DNA of 14,367 nt from JANNAT01 sp031422555. GTDB taxonomy: Bacteria > Pseudomonadota > Alphaproteobacteria > Rhodobacterales > Rhodobacteraceae. The number at the start of each line of letters is the position of its first letter. The first letter of the stretch is position 1. The stretch lies in assembly GCA_031422555.1 (NCBI GenBank), contig JANPLZ010000104.1, forward strand, positions 1 to 14,367. The letters are read 5' to 3'. The translations under genes were made by a program, and so were the position numbers. The notes beneath the pieces were generated by a model. It was not told the origin of the DNA. It did no database searches and was given only the letters and a program-made list of their open reading frames with translations. Shown piece by piece: positions 1-6,143 of the stretch.

Positions 1-132
1 TACTATCCCGGCGACAATCCCGCCAATCCGCCGCTGAACCGATGGCGCAGCCATGCACATCTGCTGTATGGCAATTGGATCAATGAGATATATCAGGCAA
101 CTCCTTATGATATCACGCAAATTGGGAATTAG
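1..132 (+). CDS. metA: Homoserine O-acyltransferase (MetA), C-terminal 43 residues, 5'-truncated by the window edge
   Basis: Frame 1 is open from the first base to a TAG at 130-132. It encodes a 43-residue tail containing YYPGDNPANPP, WRSHAHLLYGNWINEIYQ and TPYDITQIGN. This matches the C-terminus I recall for MetA-family homoserine O-succinyl/acetyltransferases (PxDDP..P, WR.HAHLL..NW.N..YQ.TPYD). MetA activates homoserine with an acyl-CoA at the first committed step of methionine synthesis in the cytoplasm. The catalytic Cys/His/Glu lie upstream of the window, so acyl preference cannot be judged. The following hydrolase begins inside this tail in another frame. The segment is short, but the match is dense and in phase with the window start. 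Confidence 0.85.
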   Translation, partial: YYPGDNPANPPLNRWRSHAHLLYGNWINEIYQATPYDITQIGN

Positions 133-1072
133 TCTGGTCATAGCTGCTGCCCTGATCGCGGCGTTCGCGGCGTGGGTCAACGTATCGGCCGCATCGCGCG
201 AGGCAGCCCTTACCGCCGCCCATCCGCCGCGCGGCCAGTTTATCACCGTCAATGGTGTGCGGGTGCATTACCTGATGGCGGGCAGCGGCCCGGATTTGAT
301 CCTGATCCATGGCGCGTCGGGCAATGCGCTGGATCTGGCGGGGCCGTTGATGGCGGACCTTGCCCGGCAATACCGCGTGATTGCCTTTGACCGCCCCGGT
401 CTGGGCTGGTCTGACCCGATTGATGCGGACAGCCTGACAGGTCAGGCGCTGCACCTGTCGGCGGCGGCCACACAGTTGGGCGTGACCAATCCGATTGTGG
501 TTGGGCAAAGCTATGGCGGGTCGGTATCGCTGGCCTTTGCATTGCAAGCGCCGTTGAAACCGCGTGCCTTGGTGTTGATCTCGGCCCCGTCGCTGCCTTG
601 GCCGGGGGCCTTGGATATCTGGTATCGGCTGACCTCCAGCCGCCTTGGATCGGCGCTGATCATCCCGGTTGCCACCGCCTTTGTGCCCGAAAGCTATGTC
701 GATGGCAGCATCACCGGGGTTTTTGCACCGTCCGCGGTGCCGCCGGGGTATGGTGACGCGATTGACGTTGACCTGACACTGCGGCGCAGCACGTTGCGCG
801 CCAACGCGGGCCAGGTGAACGCCCTGCGCGACCAGATCGTCGCCCAAGAGCCGTTCTATCCCCTGCTGACCCTGCCCATCGAGATGCTGCACGGCACGGA
901 AGACACCATTGTGCCGCTGGCCATTCATTCCGCGCCCTTTGCCGCCCGGCTGACCAACGCGCATCTGACCGTGATCGACGGGGCCGGTCACATGCCGCAT
1001 TACAGCCATACCGACCTTGTGCTGCAAGCCATCGCGCGTGCCGCATTGCGCAGTGCGCCGCAATCGCCATAG
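107..1072 (+). CDS. Alpha/beta hydrolase with N-terminal membrane anchor or signal segment
   Basis: A 321-aa serine hydrolase of the alpha/beta-fold superfamily; its substrate is unknown. Visible elements are an oxyanion-loop HGASGN near residues 68-73, FDRPGLGWSD near 94-103, a nucleophile elbow GQSYGG with Ser135, a probable acid in GTEDTIVP (Asp266), and GAGHMPH with the catalytic His295. Residues about 7-28 are hydrophobic and Ala-rich after a Lys/Arg N-terminus, suggesting a signal anchor and periplasmic action. I chose the ATG at 107 because it begins just before this hydrophobic segment and has an AGG nine bases upstream. In-frame ATGs at 53 and 83 would add a non-hydrophobic prefix and lie deeper inside metA. 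The start overlaps the metA tail by 26 bases, so coupling to metA translation is possible. Haloperoxidase/esterase-like folds share this pattern, so no narrower name is justified. Confidence 0.85.
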   Translation: MISRKLGISLVIAAALIAAFAAWVNVSAASREAALTAAHPPRGQFITVNGVRVHYLMAGSGPDLILIHGASGNALDLAGPLMADLARQYRVIAFDRPGLGWSDPIDADSLTGQALHLSAAATQLGVTNPIVVGQSYGGSVSLAFALQAPLKPRALVLISAPSLPWPGALDIWYRLTSSRLGSALIIPVATAFVPESYVDGSITGVFAPSAVPPGYGDAIDVDLTLRRSTLRANAGQVNALRDQIVAQEPFYPLLTLPIEMLHGTEDTIVPLAIHSAPFAARLTNAHLTVIDGAGHMPHYSHTDLVLQAIARAALRSAPQSP

Positions 1073-1100
1073 TGGGCACAGCCAGAACCGGAGACGCGCC

Positions 1101-2009
1101 ATGCCAACAGAGACGCCCGCAGCCGATGTGCCAGCCACTCCTTTGCCCTTTGACGGGGCCATCAGCCGCCATTTTCGCGAAACCGCCCCGAAATCCGTGC
1201 GCAAAGCGATCGAGACGGCGGAAAAAGACACCATCCTGTCGAAAGACTATCCCTACCGCGAAGAAATGAAGAAGAAAGACTACAGCGCCCAGATGGAGGC
1301 GTTGCAGCTGCAAATGGTGCGCTTGCAAGCCGATGTGAAAGCCACCGGCAAACGGCTGGTGGTGGTGTTTGAAGGCCGCGATGCGGCGGGCAAAGGCGGC
1401 ACAATTTCAGCGATGCGCGAAAACCTGAACCCGCGGGTGGCCAATGTGGTGGCGCTGTCGAAACCGTCCGACCGCGAGGCCGCGCAATGGTATTTCCAGC
1501 GCTACGTCGATTGGCTGCCCGCGCGCGGTGAAATCGCGATGTTTGACCGCAGCTGGTATAACCGCGCGATGATTGAACATGTGTTCGGGTTTTGCACCCC
1601 CGATCAGCGCGCCAAGTTCTTTGGCCAGTTGCCAGATTTTGAGGCGATGATCGTCGATGAAGGCATCACCTTGATCAAGCTATGGCTGGAAGTGGGTCAG
1701 GCCGAGCAGTTGAAACGCTTTTTAGACCGCGAAAAAGACCCGTTGAAACAGTGGAAACTGTCGTCGATTGATATTGATGGGCTGTCAAAATGGGATGCCT
1801 ATACGGCGGCGATTGACGAAACCTTTGCCAAATCGCATTTCAAACACGCGCCCTGGACGGTAATCTTGTCGGATGACAAAGCCCGCGCGCGGATTGCGGC
1901 GTTGCAAACCGTGCTGCATGCGTTTGATTTTGAAGGCAAAGACCCAAAGGCCATTGGCCGCGTCGATGGCAAGATCTGCGGCAGCCCAAAGCTGCGCCCG
2001 CGGGCGTGA
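1101..2009 (+). CDS. ppk2: Polyphosphate kinase 2 (PPK2 family)
   Basis: A 302-aa cytoplasmic kinase that transfers phosphate between inorganic polyphosphate and nucleotides. Residues 90-100 hold the P-loop FEGRDAAGKGG, and 148-155 hold FDRSWYNR, the PPK2 Walker-B/lid-type motif. Further family landmarks are ANVVALSKPSDREAAQWYFQRYV, LIKLWLEV, FLDREKDPLKQWKLS and SKWDAYTAAID. A single PPK2 domain of about 300 aa fits class I enzymes, which as a family mostly phosphorylate ADP/GDP; direction in the cell cannot be read from sequence. The ATG at 1101 has GGAGA at 1090-1094 with a 6-base gap. It lies 28 bases after the hydrolase stop, and the open frame further upstream runs through the hydrolase. 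Its TGA overlaps the GTG start of the next gene, so the two are probably translated together. Confidence 0.93.
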   Translation: MPTETPAADVPATPLPFDGAISRHFRETAPKSVRKAIETAEKDTILSKDYPYREEMKKKDYSAQMEALQLQMVRLQADVKATGKRLVVVFEGRDAAGKGGTISAMRENLNPRVANVVALSKPSDREAAQWYFQRYVDWLPARGEIAMFDRSWYNRAMIEHVFGFCTPDQRAKFFGQLPDFEAMIVDEGITLIKLWLEVGQAEQLKRFLDREKDPLKQWKLSSIDIDGLSKWDAYTAAIDETFAKSHFKHAPWTVILSDDKARARIAALQTVLHAFDFEGKDPKAIGRVDGKICGSPKLRPRA

Positions 2010-2620
2010 AGCGCGGCTATCATCATGGCAACCTGCGCCAAGCCCTGATTGATGCGGCCCTGACCCTGATCGCGGCGCATGGCCCGAACGGCTTTACCCT
2101 GTCCGAAGCCGCCAAAGCCGCCGATGTAACCCCGGCGGCGGTGTATCGCCACTTTGCCGGGCGCGACGATCTGATCGCCGAAGTGGCGCGCCAAGGCTAT
2201 GATATCTTTGCCGCCCTGATGGAGTTTGCCTATAACAACGGCAAACCCAGCGCGCTTGCGGCGTTCGAGGCGACGGGCCGCGCCTATCTGGCCTTTGCGC
2301 GCAAATACCCCGGTCATTACATGGCGATGTTTGAAAGCGGTTTGTCGTTGAACGCCCATCCAGAACTGGCCTTGGTGGCGCAAAAAGCCCGTGCCGTGCT
2401 TGAAACAGCCGCCGATCAGCTGTCGCACCACTTGCCCGCCAACAAGCGCCCGCCGTCGTCGATGTTTTCGGCCCATATCTGGGCGCTGTCGCATGGCGTG
2501 GTGGAATTGTTCATGCGCGGAGCGCCGGGCGCGAAAAGCCAGTTTTCGCCCGAAGACCTGCTGGAGGCCGGCATTGGTATCTATTTGCGCGGGCTGGGTT
2601 TGCTGCGCCCGGATGCCTGA
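2006..2620 (+). CDS. TetR/AcrR-family transcriptional regulator
   Basis: A 204-aa regulator with an N-terminal helix-turn-helix. After the leader YHHGNLR come the helix ALIDAALTLIAAHG and the HTH core FTLSEAAKAADVTPAAVYRHF at about residues 30-50, followed by AGRDDLI. This is a textbook TetR N-terminus. The C-terminal ligand domain resembles the WHG-type TetR C-domain (Y..FA...P..Y..MF.SG at about 94-112); its ligand is unknown. The start is GTG at 2006, sharing four bases (GTGA) with the ppk2 stop; no in-frame ATG exists before the HTH helix, so the coupled GTG is the only sensible start. It probably regulates its own ppk2 unit or a distant target. It ends 14 bases before the convergent ABC ATPase stop, leaving almost no room for a terminator. 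Confidence 0.9.
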   Translation: MKRGYHHGNLRQALIDAALTLIAAHGPNGFTLSEAAKAADVTPAAVYRHFAGRDDLIAEVARQGYDIFAALMEFAYNNGKPSALAAFEATGRAYLAFARKYPGHYMAMFESGLSLNAHPELALVAQKARAVLETAADQLSHHLPANKRPPSSMFSAHIWALSHGVVELFMRGAPGAKSQFSPEDLLEAGIGIYLRGLGLLRPDA

Positions 2621-2634
2621 CGTAACCGCCTGCC

Positions 2635-3792
2635 TTAGCGGAACATCACCAAAGCCCCCGGCGACCATGCCACCCGTGTGCGGGTGCCAATGTCCAGCAC
2701 CGGGCGGCCAAACACATTGCGCATCGACAGACGCATCGGTTTGTCGGTGCCTTCCAGCGTGATGTCGTAATATGTCATGTCACCGTAATAGACCACCTCA
2801 TCAACCACAGCCATGCTTTCGCGGTCGGTGGCGGTTTGGCCATCAAACAATATGGTCAGGGTTTCGGGCCGAAAGCCCACCACGCTGCCGCCCTCGCCCG
2901 CAGCCCCGGTGATCTGGGCGGCGTCCAGCGTCACGCGGCCAAAGCCCTGCGCATCAACCTCTACTTTATCCGCCGTTTCGGACAGAATCTGCGCGGGCAG
3001 AAAATTCATCGTGCCGATGAAATTGGCCACTTTGCGGCTGTTGGGGCGTCGATACAGCGTTTCGGGATCGGCCAGTTGCGCAATTTCGCCTTCAAACATC
3101 ACCGCGATACGGTCTGACATCACCAGCGCCTCTTCTTGGTCATGCGTCACCAGAATGAAGGTGATGCCGACCTGCCGTTGCAGCTTTATCAACTCCATCT
3201 GCATCTGTTCGCGCATCTTTTTATCCAGCGCCGACAACGGCTCGTCCAGCAGCAGCACTTTGGGCTTCAGGATCAGCGCCCGCGCCAAGGCCACCCGTTG
3301 CCGCTGCCCACCCGACAGCGCGTGTGCTGCGCGCGCGCCATAGCCTTTCAAGCCAACCATCTCCAACGCCTCGGCCACCGCGGTGGCTTTTTCCGCCGCA
3401 GACCGCGGGTCTTTGCGCAAGCCGAAGCCAACGTTTTGTTCCACCGTCAGATGCGGAAAGATCGCGTAGGATTGAAACACCATATTGGTCGGGCGCTGGT
3501 TTGCAGGCACCGCTGCCATGGATTTGCCGTCAATCATCACCACGCCCGACGATATGCCTTCGAACCCGGCGATGGTGCGCAACAACGTGGTCTTGCCGCA
3601 ACCGGATGGACCCAGCAGCGAAAAAAACTCACCCGCCCGGATGGTGGCGGTGATCCCGCGCAGCGCGTGATAGTCGCCGTAGTATTTATGAACGTCTTGA
3701 AATTCGATCATAGTTTGGTTGGGCATAGTTTGGTTGGGCATGGTTTGGTTGGCCACAGTTTGTTTGGGCATGGTTTGGGGGTTGGTCGTCAC
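2635..3792 (-). CDS. ABC transporter ATP-binding protein, PotA-like (polyamine-type importer)
   Basis: A 385-aa ATPase energising the two adjacent permeases. Motifs in order: Walker A GPSGCGKTT (61-69), Q-loop VFQSYAIFPHLTV (Q107), signature LSGGQRQRVALARAL (159-173), Walker B VLLLDEPLSALD (E184) and switch His217 in VTHDQEEAL. A C-terminal TOBE-like region contains VVGFRPETL. Length and the FPHLTV/TOBE layout fit the PotA/FbpC group, most like spermidine/putrescine importers. The start is GTG at 3790-3792, overlapping the upstream permease TGA, with a perfect GGAGG at 3799-3803 and a 6-base gap. The usual family start would be the Met at 3709-3711 (MIEFQDVHKYYGDYHALRG), but that ATG has no Shine-Dalgarno. 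The intervening 27 residues are a Thr/Asn/Gln/Pro-rich tandem repeat. Substrate is inferred from permease type only. Confidence 0.9.
   Translation of the reverse strand: MTTNPQTMPKQTVANQTMPNQTMPNQTMIEFQDVHKYYGDYHALRGITATIRAGEFFSLLGPSGCGKTTLLRTIAGFEGISSGVVMIDGKSMAAVPANQRPTNMVFQSYAIFPHLTVEQNVGFGLRKDPRSAAEKATAVAEALEMVGLKGYGARAAHALSGGQRQRVALARALILKPKVLLLDEPLSALDKKMREQMQMELIKLQRQVGITFILVTHDQEEALVMSDRIAVMFEGEIAQLADPETLYRRPNSRKVANFIGTMNFLPAQILSETADKVEVDAQGFGRVTLDAAQITGAAGEGGSVVGFRPETLTILFDGQTATDRESMAVVDEVVYYGDMTYYDITLEGTDKPMRLSMRNVFGRPVLDIGTRTRVAWSPGALVMFR
3712..3771 (-). repeat. 15-bp tandem repeat, four copies, within the 5' end of the PotA-like gene
   Basis: Read on the minus strand, units of 15 bases lie head to tail: two identical copies of ATGCCCAACCAAACT nearest the gene core, then two diverged copies farther upstream. 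They encode MPKQT, VANQT, MPNQT, MPNQT (residues 8-27), and a degenerate fifth TNPQT may precede them at residues 3-7. The unit length is a multiple of three, so copy-number change keeps the frame. Three of the four units begin with ATG and one with GTG. The array separates a strong ribosome-binding site from the family's normal first residues. Confidence 0.9.
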
Positions 3793-4595
3793 AGGAAGCC
3801 TCCGGTATCTTTGCCACCCGTGCGGGCAATGCCGCGACGACGGAAATATTCAGCGAATGTCAAAAGTGCGATCGACAGCAGCACCAGAATCGTTCCCAGC
3901 GCCATGATCACCGGCACGGCTTGGGGGAAACGGAACTGCGAGAAGATGTAGACCGGCAAGGTGGTTTCGGTGCCCGCCAGAAAGAACGCCATGATAAACT
4001 CATCAAGGCTGATGGTGAACGTGATCAGCAAGGACGAGACAATGCCGGGCATCACCAAAGGCAGGATGATCAGCCGGAACGCCGACAGCGGGGTTTCCCC
4101 CAGATCATAGGCCGCCTCTTCCAGCGAATTGTCCAAGGATTGAAACGACGCCGACAGGATGGCGATGGCAAAGGGTGTGCAGACCAGAACATGGCCTGCA
4201 ATGACGGTGAAAATCGACAGCGGCACCCCCAACCCCAGCAACACCACCAACAGCGCCACCGCCAGAATGATCTCGGGCAGCACAAGCGGCAGCATGATCA
4301 TCCCCATGATCCCGGCTTTGGCAGGGAACGCATATCGCGTCGAGGCGCGGGCGGCGAACACGCCCAGACAGGTCGCCAGAACCGACGTGCACAGCGCGAT
4401 GATCAGCGTATTTTTCAACGCTGCATGCAGCGCCGGTTCGGTCATCAGCTTGTCAAACCACTTGGTGGTAAAGCCGTTCAGCGGAAAGGCGATGACCGTG
4501 GCATCGTTGAACGCAAAAATCGGCAGCAAGATGATTGGCGCGTATAAAAACGCCAGATAAATCAACGCATAAACCCTGAACCCGCCGCCCTGCAT
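3789..4595 (-). CDS. ABC transporter permease, PotC-like (second permease of polyamine-type importer)
   Basis: A 268-aa inner-membrane permease with about six hydrophobic segments, the first at residues 10-30. The cytoplasmic coupling (EAA) loop reads EEAAYDLGETPLSAFRLIILPL at about 159-180 and docks on the ATPase. MLPLVLPEIILAVALL and FTISLDEFIMAFFLAG are typical of the PotC/PotI group. The ATG at 4593-4595 overlaps the upstream permease TAA (TAATG), with AAGGGG eight bases before the start. Its TGA overlaps the ATPase GTG. The chain of overlaps indicates one polycistronic message with coupled translation. Substrate is inferred as polyamine-like from subunit type; related cassettes carry other small cationic or zwitterionic solutes. 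Confidence 0.9.
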   Translation of the reverse strand: MQGGGFRVYALIYLAFLYAPIILLPIFAFNDATVIAFPLNGFTTKWFDKLMTEPALHAALKNTLIIALCTSVLATCLGVFAARASTRYAFPAKAGIMGMIMLPLVLPEIILAVALLVVLLGLGVPLSIFTVIAGHVLVCTPFAIAILSASFQSLDNSLEEAAYDLGETPLSAFRLIILPLVMPGIVSSLLITFTISLDEFIMAFFLAGTETTLPVYIFSQFRFPQAVPVIMALGTILVLLSIALLTFAEYFRRRGIARTGGKDTGGFL

Positions 4596-5542
4596 TATTT
4601 GGACCCCTTAAGATAGCGGCGATTCATGAACAAGAACAACAGACTGACGGTGGTAACCATCGCCATCGCCGACACAGCCAAGGCTGATCCCAGCGGGTAA
4701 TTGTTCAGTTTTTGGTATTGCAACTGGATCAGGTTGGCGACCAGTTTGCCCTCGGGGCCACCGATCAGATGCGGCGTGACGTAATCGCCGATGGTCGGGA
4801 TGAACACGATCAGCACCGCCGACACCACCCCCGCCATCGACAATGGCAGGGTCACCCTCAGAAACGTCATGAACGGGGTTTCGCCCAAATCGCGCCCAGC
4901 CTCTAGCAGCGAGCGGTCGATTTTTTCCAACGCCACGAAAATCGGCAAAATCGCAAAGGGCGCATAGGCATGCGCCAGCGTGATCACCACAGCGCCGATG
5001 TTATAGTTGATCCATTGCAGCGGCTCGTCGATGACGCCAATGCCCAAAAGGCCCGAATTGACCACGCCATTATAGCCAAGGATCACTTTCCACAAAAACA
5101 CCCGGATCAGATACGATGTCCAGAACGGGATCGTGATCATGAACAGCCACAGCGATTTCTTTGACGCCGGCACATGAAAGCTGACGAAATAGGCCACCGG
5201 AAAGGCCAAAAGCACCGTGATGGTGGTAACCGACAGCGACACCAAAAGCGACCGCAGCAGCAGCGTGCGCGCCAGCGGATCAGACCACACTCCCATATAT
5301 TCTTGCGACACCACCCGCGCGCCATCGACTTCCTTATACGACGCGCAAGAGCCAATATAGTTGCAGATCTGAAACTCGCGGTAGATGACCAGATAGCCAT
5401 CGGTCCAGAAACTATAAAGCAGGATAGAGATCAGCGGCACCGCCAGCAACAGGGCTGCGTAAACAGCCGGGGGGCTGATCATCAACAGACCGTTGGTTGC
5501 CTCTGACCGGCCAATCCGCCCTGAACGGGTCGATTTCGGCAT
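4595..5542 (-). CDS. ABC transporter permease, PotB-like (first permease of polyamine-type importer)
   Basis: A 315-aa inner-membrane permease, partner of the PotC-like subunit. The first membrane segment is at about 22-44 (SPPAVYAALLLAVPLISILLYSF). A long extracytoplasmic loop at about 47-90 carries two cysteines (C60, C66). PFWTSYLIRVFLWKVILGYNGVVN (about 139-162) is a PotB/PotH hallmark. The EAA loop is LLEAGRDLGETPFMTFLRVTLPL at about 212-234. The ATG at 5540-5542 is preceded by AGGGGG a few bases upstream. It is the first gene of the leftward cassette; the usual extracytoplasmic binding-protein gene is absent on either side, so that subunit must be encoded elsewhere. The Cys pair could form a periplasmic disulfide, which is inference. 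Confidence 0.9.
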   Translation of the reverse strand: MPKSTRSGRIGRSEATNGLLMISPPAVYAALLLAVPLISILLYSFWTDGYLVIYREFQICNYIGSCASYKEVDGARVVSQEYMGVWSDPLARTLLLRSLLVSLSVTTITVLLAFPVAYFVSFHVPASKKSLWLFMITIPFWTSYLIRVFLWKVILGYNGVVNSGLLGIGVIDEPLQWINYNIGAVVITLAHAYAPFAILPIFVALEKIDRSLLEAGRDLGETPFMTFLRVTLPLSMAGVVSAVLIVFIPTIGDYVTPHLIGGPEGKLVANLIQLQYQKLNNYPLGSALAVSAMAMVTTVSLLFLFMNRRYLKGSK

Positions 5543-5583
5543 TTATCCCCCTGTGACCCCGCATTGCCGGGTGTCGCTTCATC

Positions 5584-5595
5584 ATTTGATCAAAT
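5584..5595. promoter_or_regulatory. Perfect 12-bp palindrome ATTTGATCAAAT, candidate operator
   Basis: ATTTGATCAAAT is its own reverse complement and stands out as AT-rich in GC-rich DNA. It overlaps the candidate -10 and probable transcription start of the PotBCA-like cassette, the position expected of a repressor site. It is not an FNR box, which needs a four-base spacer between TTGAT and ATCAA. The cognate regulator is unknown. Confidence 0.4.
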
Positions 5596-5622
5596 TAAAG
5601 CCGATCACGCCAAACCGCGCAA
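5594..5622 (-). promoter_or_regulatory. Candidate promoter of the PotBCA-like cassette
   Basis: On the minus strand, TTGCGC (5617-5622) and TTTAAT (5594-5599) are separated by exactly 17 bases. They sit about 50 bases upstream of the first permease ATG. Spacing is ideal and the -10 is a fair match, but the -35 is only partial. No alternative in this 124-base gap looked better. Confidence 0.4.
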
Positions 5623-5666
5623 GCCTGATTCTGATCCAACGCAAAACCGCGGGCAATCGGGAAAGG

Positions 5667-5927
5667 TCAGTTCGCGACCTGCTCAATGGCGATTGCCCGT
5701 TTTTTCAGCTCTTCATACAGGGTTGGCACCACGCGCAGGGCACAAACCGCAACCCGCAGCGCGTCTGACAGTCCCGCATCACTGCCGCGCAGATCGGCCA
5801 CACGCCAGACCATGCGGCGCGCCACGCCGTCATCATAGACAATCTCGGTTGATCCGGCGCGGGTTTTGCGCAAGCCCAGAAAATCTGCCCCGCCATCTGG
5901 CGCGTGAAAGCTGGTTTGAAGTCCCAT
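5667..5927 (-). CDS. Small conserved-looking hypothetical protein, 86 aa
   Basis: An 86-aa frame from ATG (5925-5927) to TGA, with AAAGG about nine bases upstream. I do not recognise the family. It has no signal peptide or membrane segment. The N-terminal half (FLGLRKTRAGSTEIVYDDGVARRMVWRVADL) looks like short beta strands, and the C-terminal half (LSDALRVAVCALRVVPTLYEELKKRAIAIEQV) looks helical. Codon third positions favour G/C and the second positions are mixed, as in real local genes. It points the same way as the PotBCA-like cassette, whose first ATG is 124 bases downstream, and as mocR, whose stop is 216 bases upstream. It could be chance coding in GC-rich DNA, but start context and composition favour a gene. 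Confidence 0.6.
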   Translation of the reverse strand: MGLQTSFHAPDGGADFLGLRKTRAGSTEIVYDDGVARRMVWRVADLRGSDAGLSDALRVAVCALRVVPTLYEELKKRAIAIEQVAN

Positions 5928-5976
5928 TTGGCGGGCCTTTCGTTATTTTGACTGCTCTGGGGAAAAATCTGCGCCC

Positions 5977-5994
5977 TGACCGGGGCATCGGTCA
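5977..5994. promoter_or_regulatory. Inverted repeat TGACCG-N6-CGGTCA upstream of the 86-aa gene
   Basis: The arms are a perfect 6+6 bases with a 6-base spacer. On the minus strand the repeat overlaps a TTGACC that could serve as a -35 for the 86-aa gene, although I see no convincing -10. An operator or an mRNA hairpin are both possible. Confidence 0.3.
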
Positions 5995-6069
5995 ATTCAA
6001 ATGCCGCGTGCGGGGCACACAATTGCGTGCATCCGGGGCGCGGCGGCCACAGTTTTGCCACCTGACACC

Positions 6070-6086
6070 GGGCCTGCCACAGGCCC
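6070..6086 (-). terminator. Hairpin GGGCCTG/CAGGCCC downstream of mocR, no U-tract
   Basis: A 7-bp GC-rich perfect stem with a 3-base loop lies 58 bases past the mocR stop. There is no run of T after it on the minus strand, so it is not a standard intrinsic terminator. It may protect the 3' end or act with Rho. Confidence 0.3.
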
Positions 6087-6143
6087 GACACAGCCTTGAC
6101 ACAATTGCGCCACAATTGGGCACATCACCGCTGACGTGCCGGA

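Noticed and set aside
113..1234. Long minus-strand open frame opposite the hydrolase and the start of ppk2
   Set aside because: Arg/Gln/His-rich translation without recognisable motifs; it mirrors high-GC coding on the plus strand, which has a full catalytic triad.
3712..3771. CRISPR-like or mobile-element repeat
   Set aside because: Units are 15 bases, contiguous and in frame with a coding sequence, with no spacers and no terminal repeats or target duplication.
3136..3951. 271-aa plus-strand frame opposite the ABC ATPase and permease
   Set aside because: A shadow of strongly supported genes; its GHSLVGH-type repeats are the antisense reading of the MPNQT array.
5584..5595. FNR/Crp-type site reading of ATTTGATCAAAT
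   Set aside because: The half-sites abut without the four-base spacer an FNR box requires.
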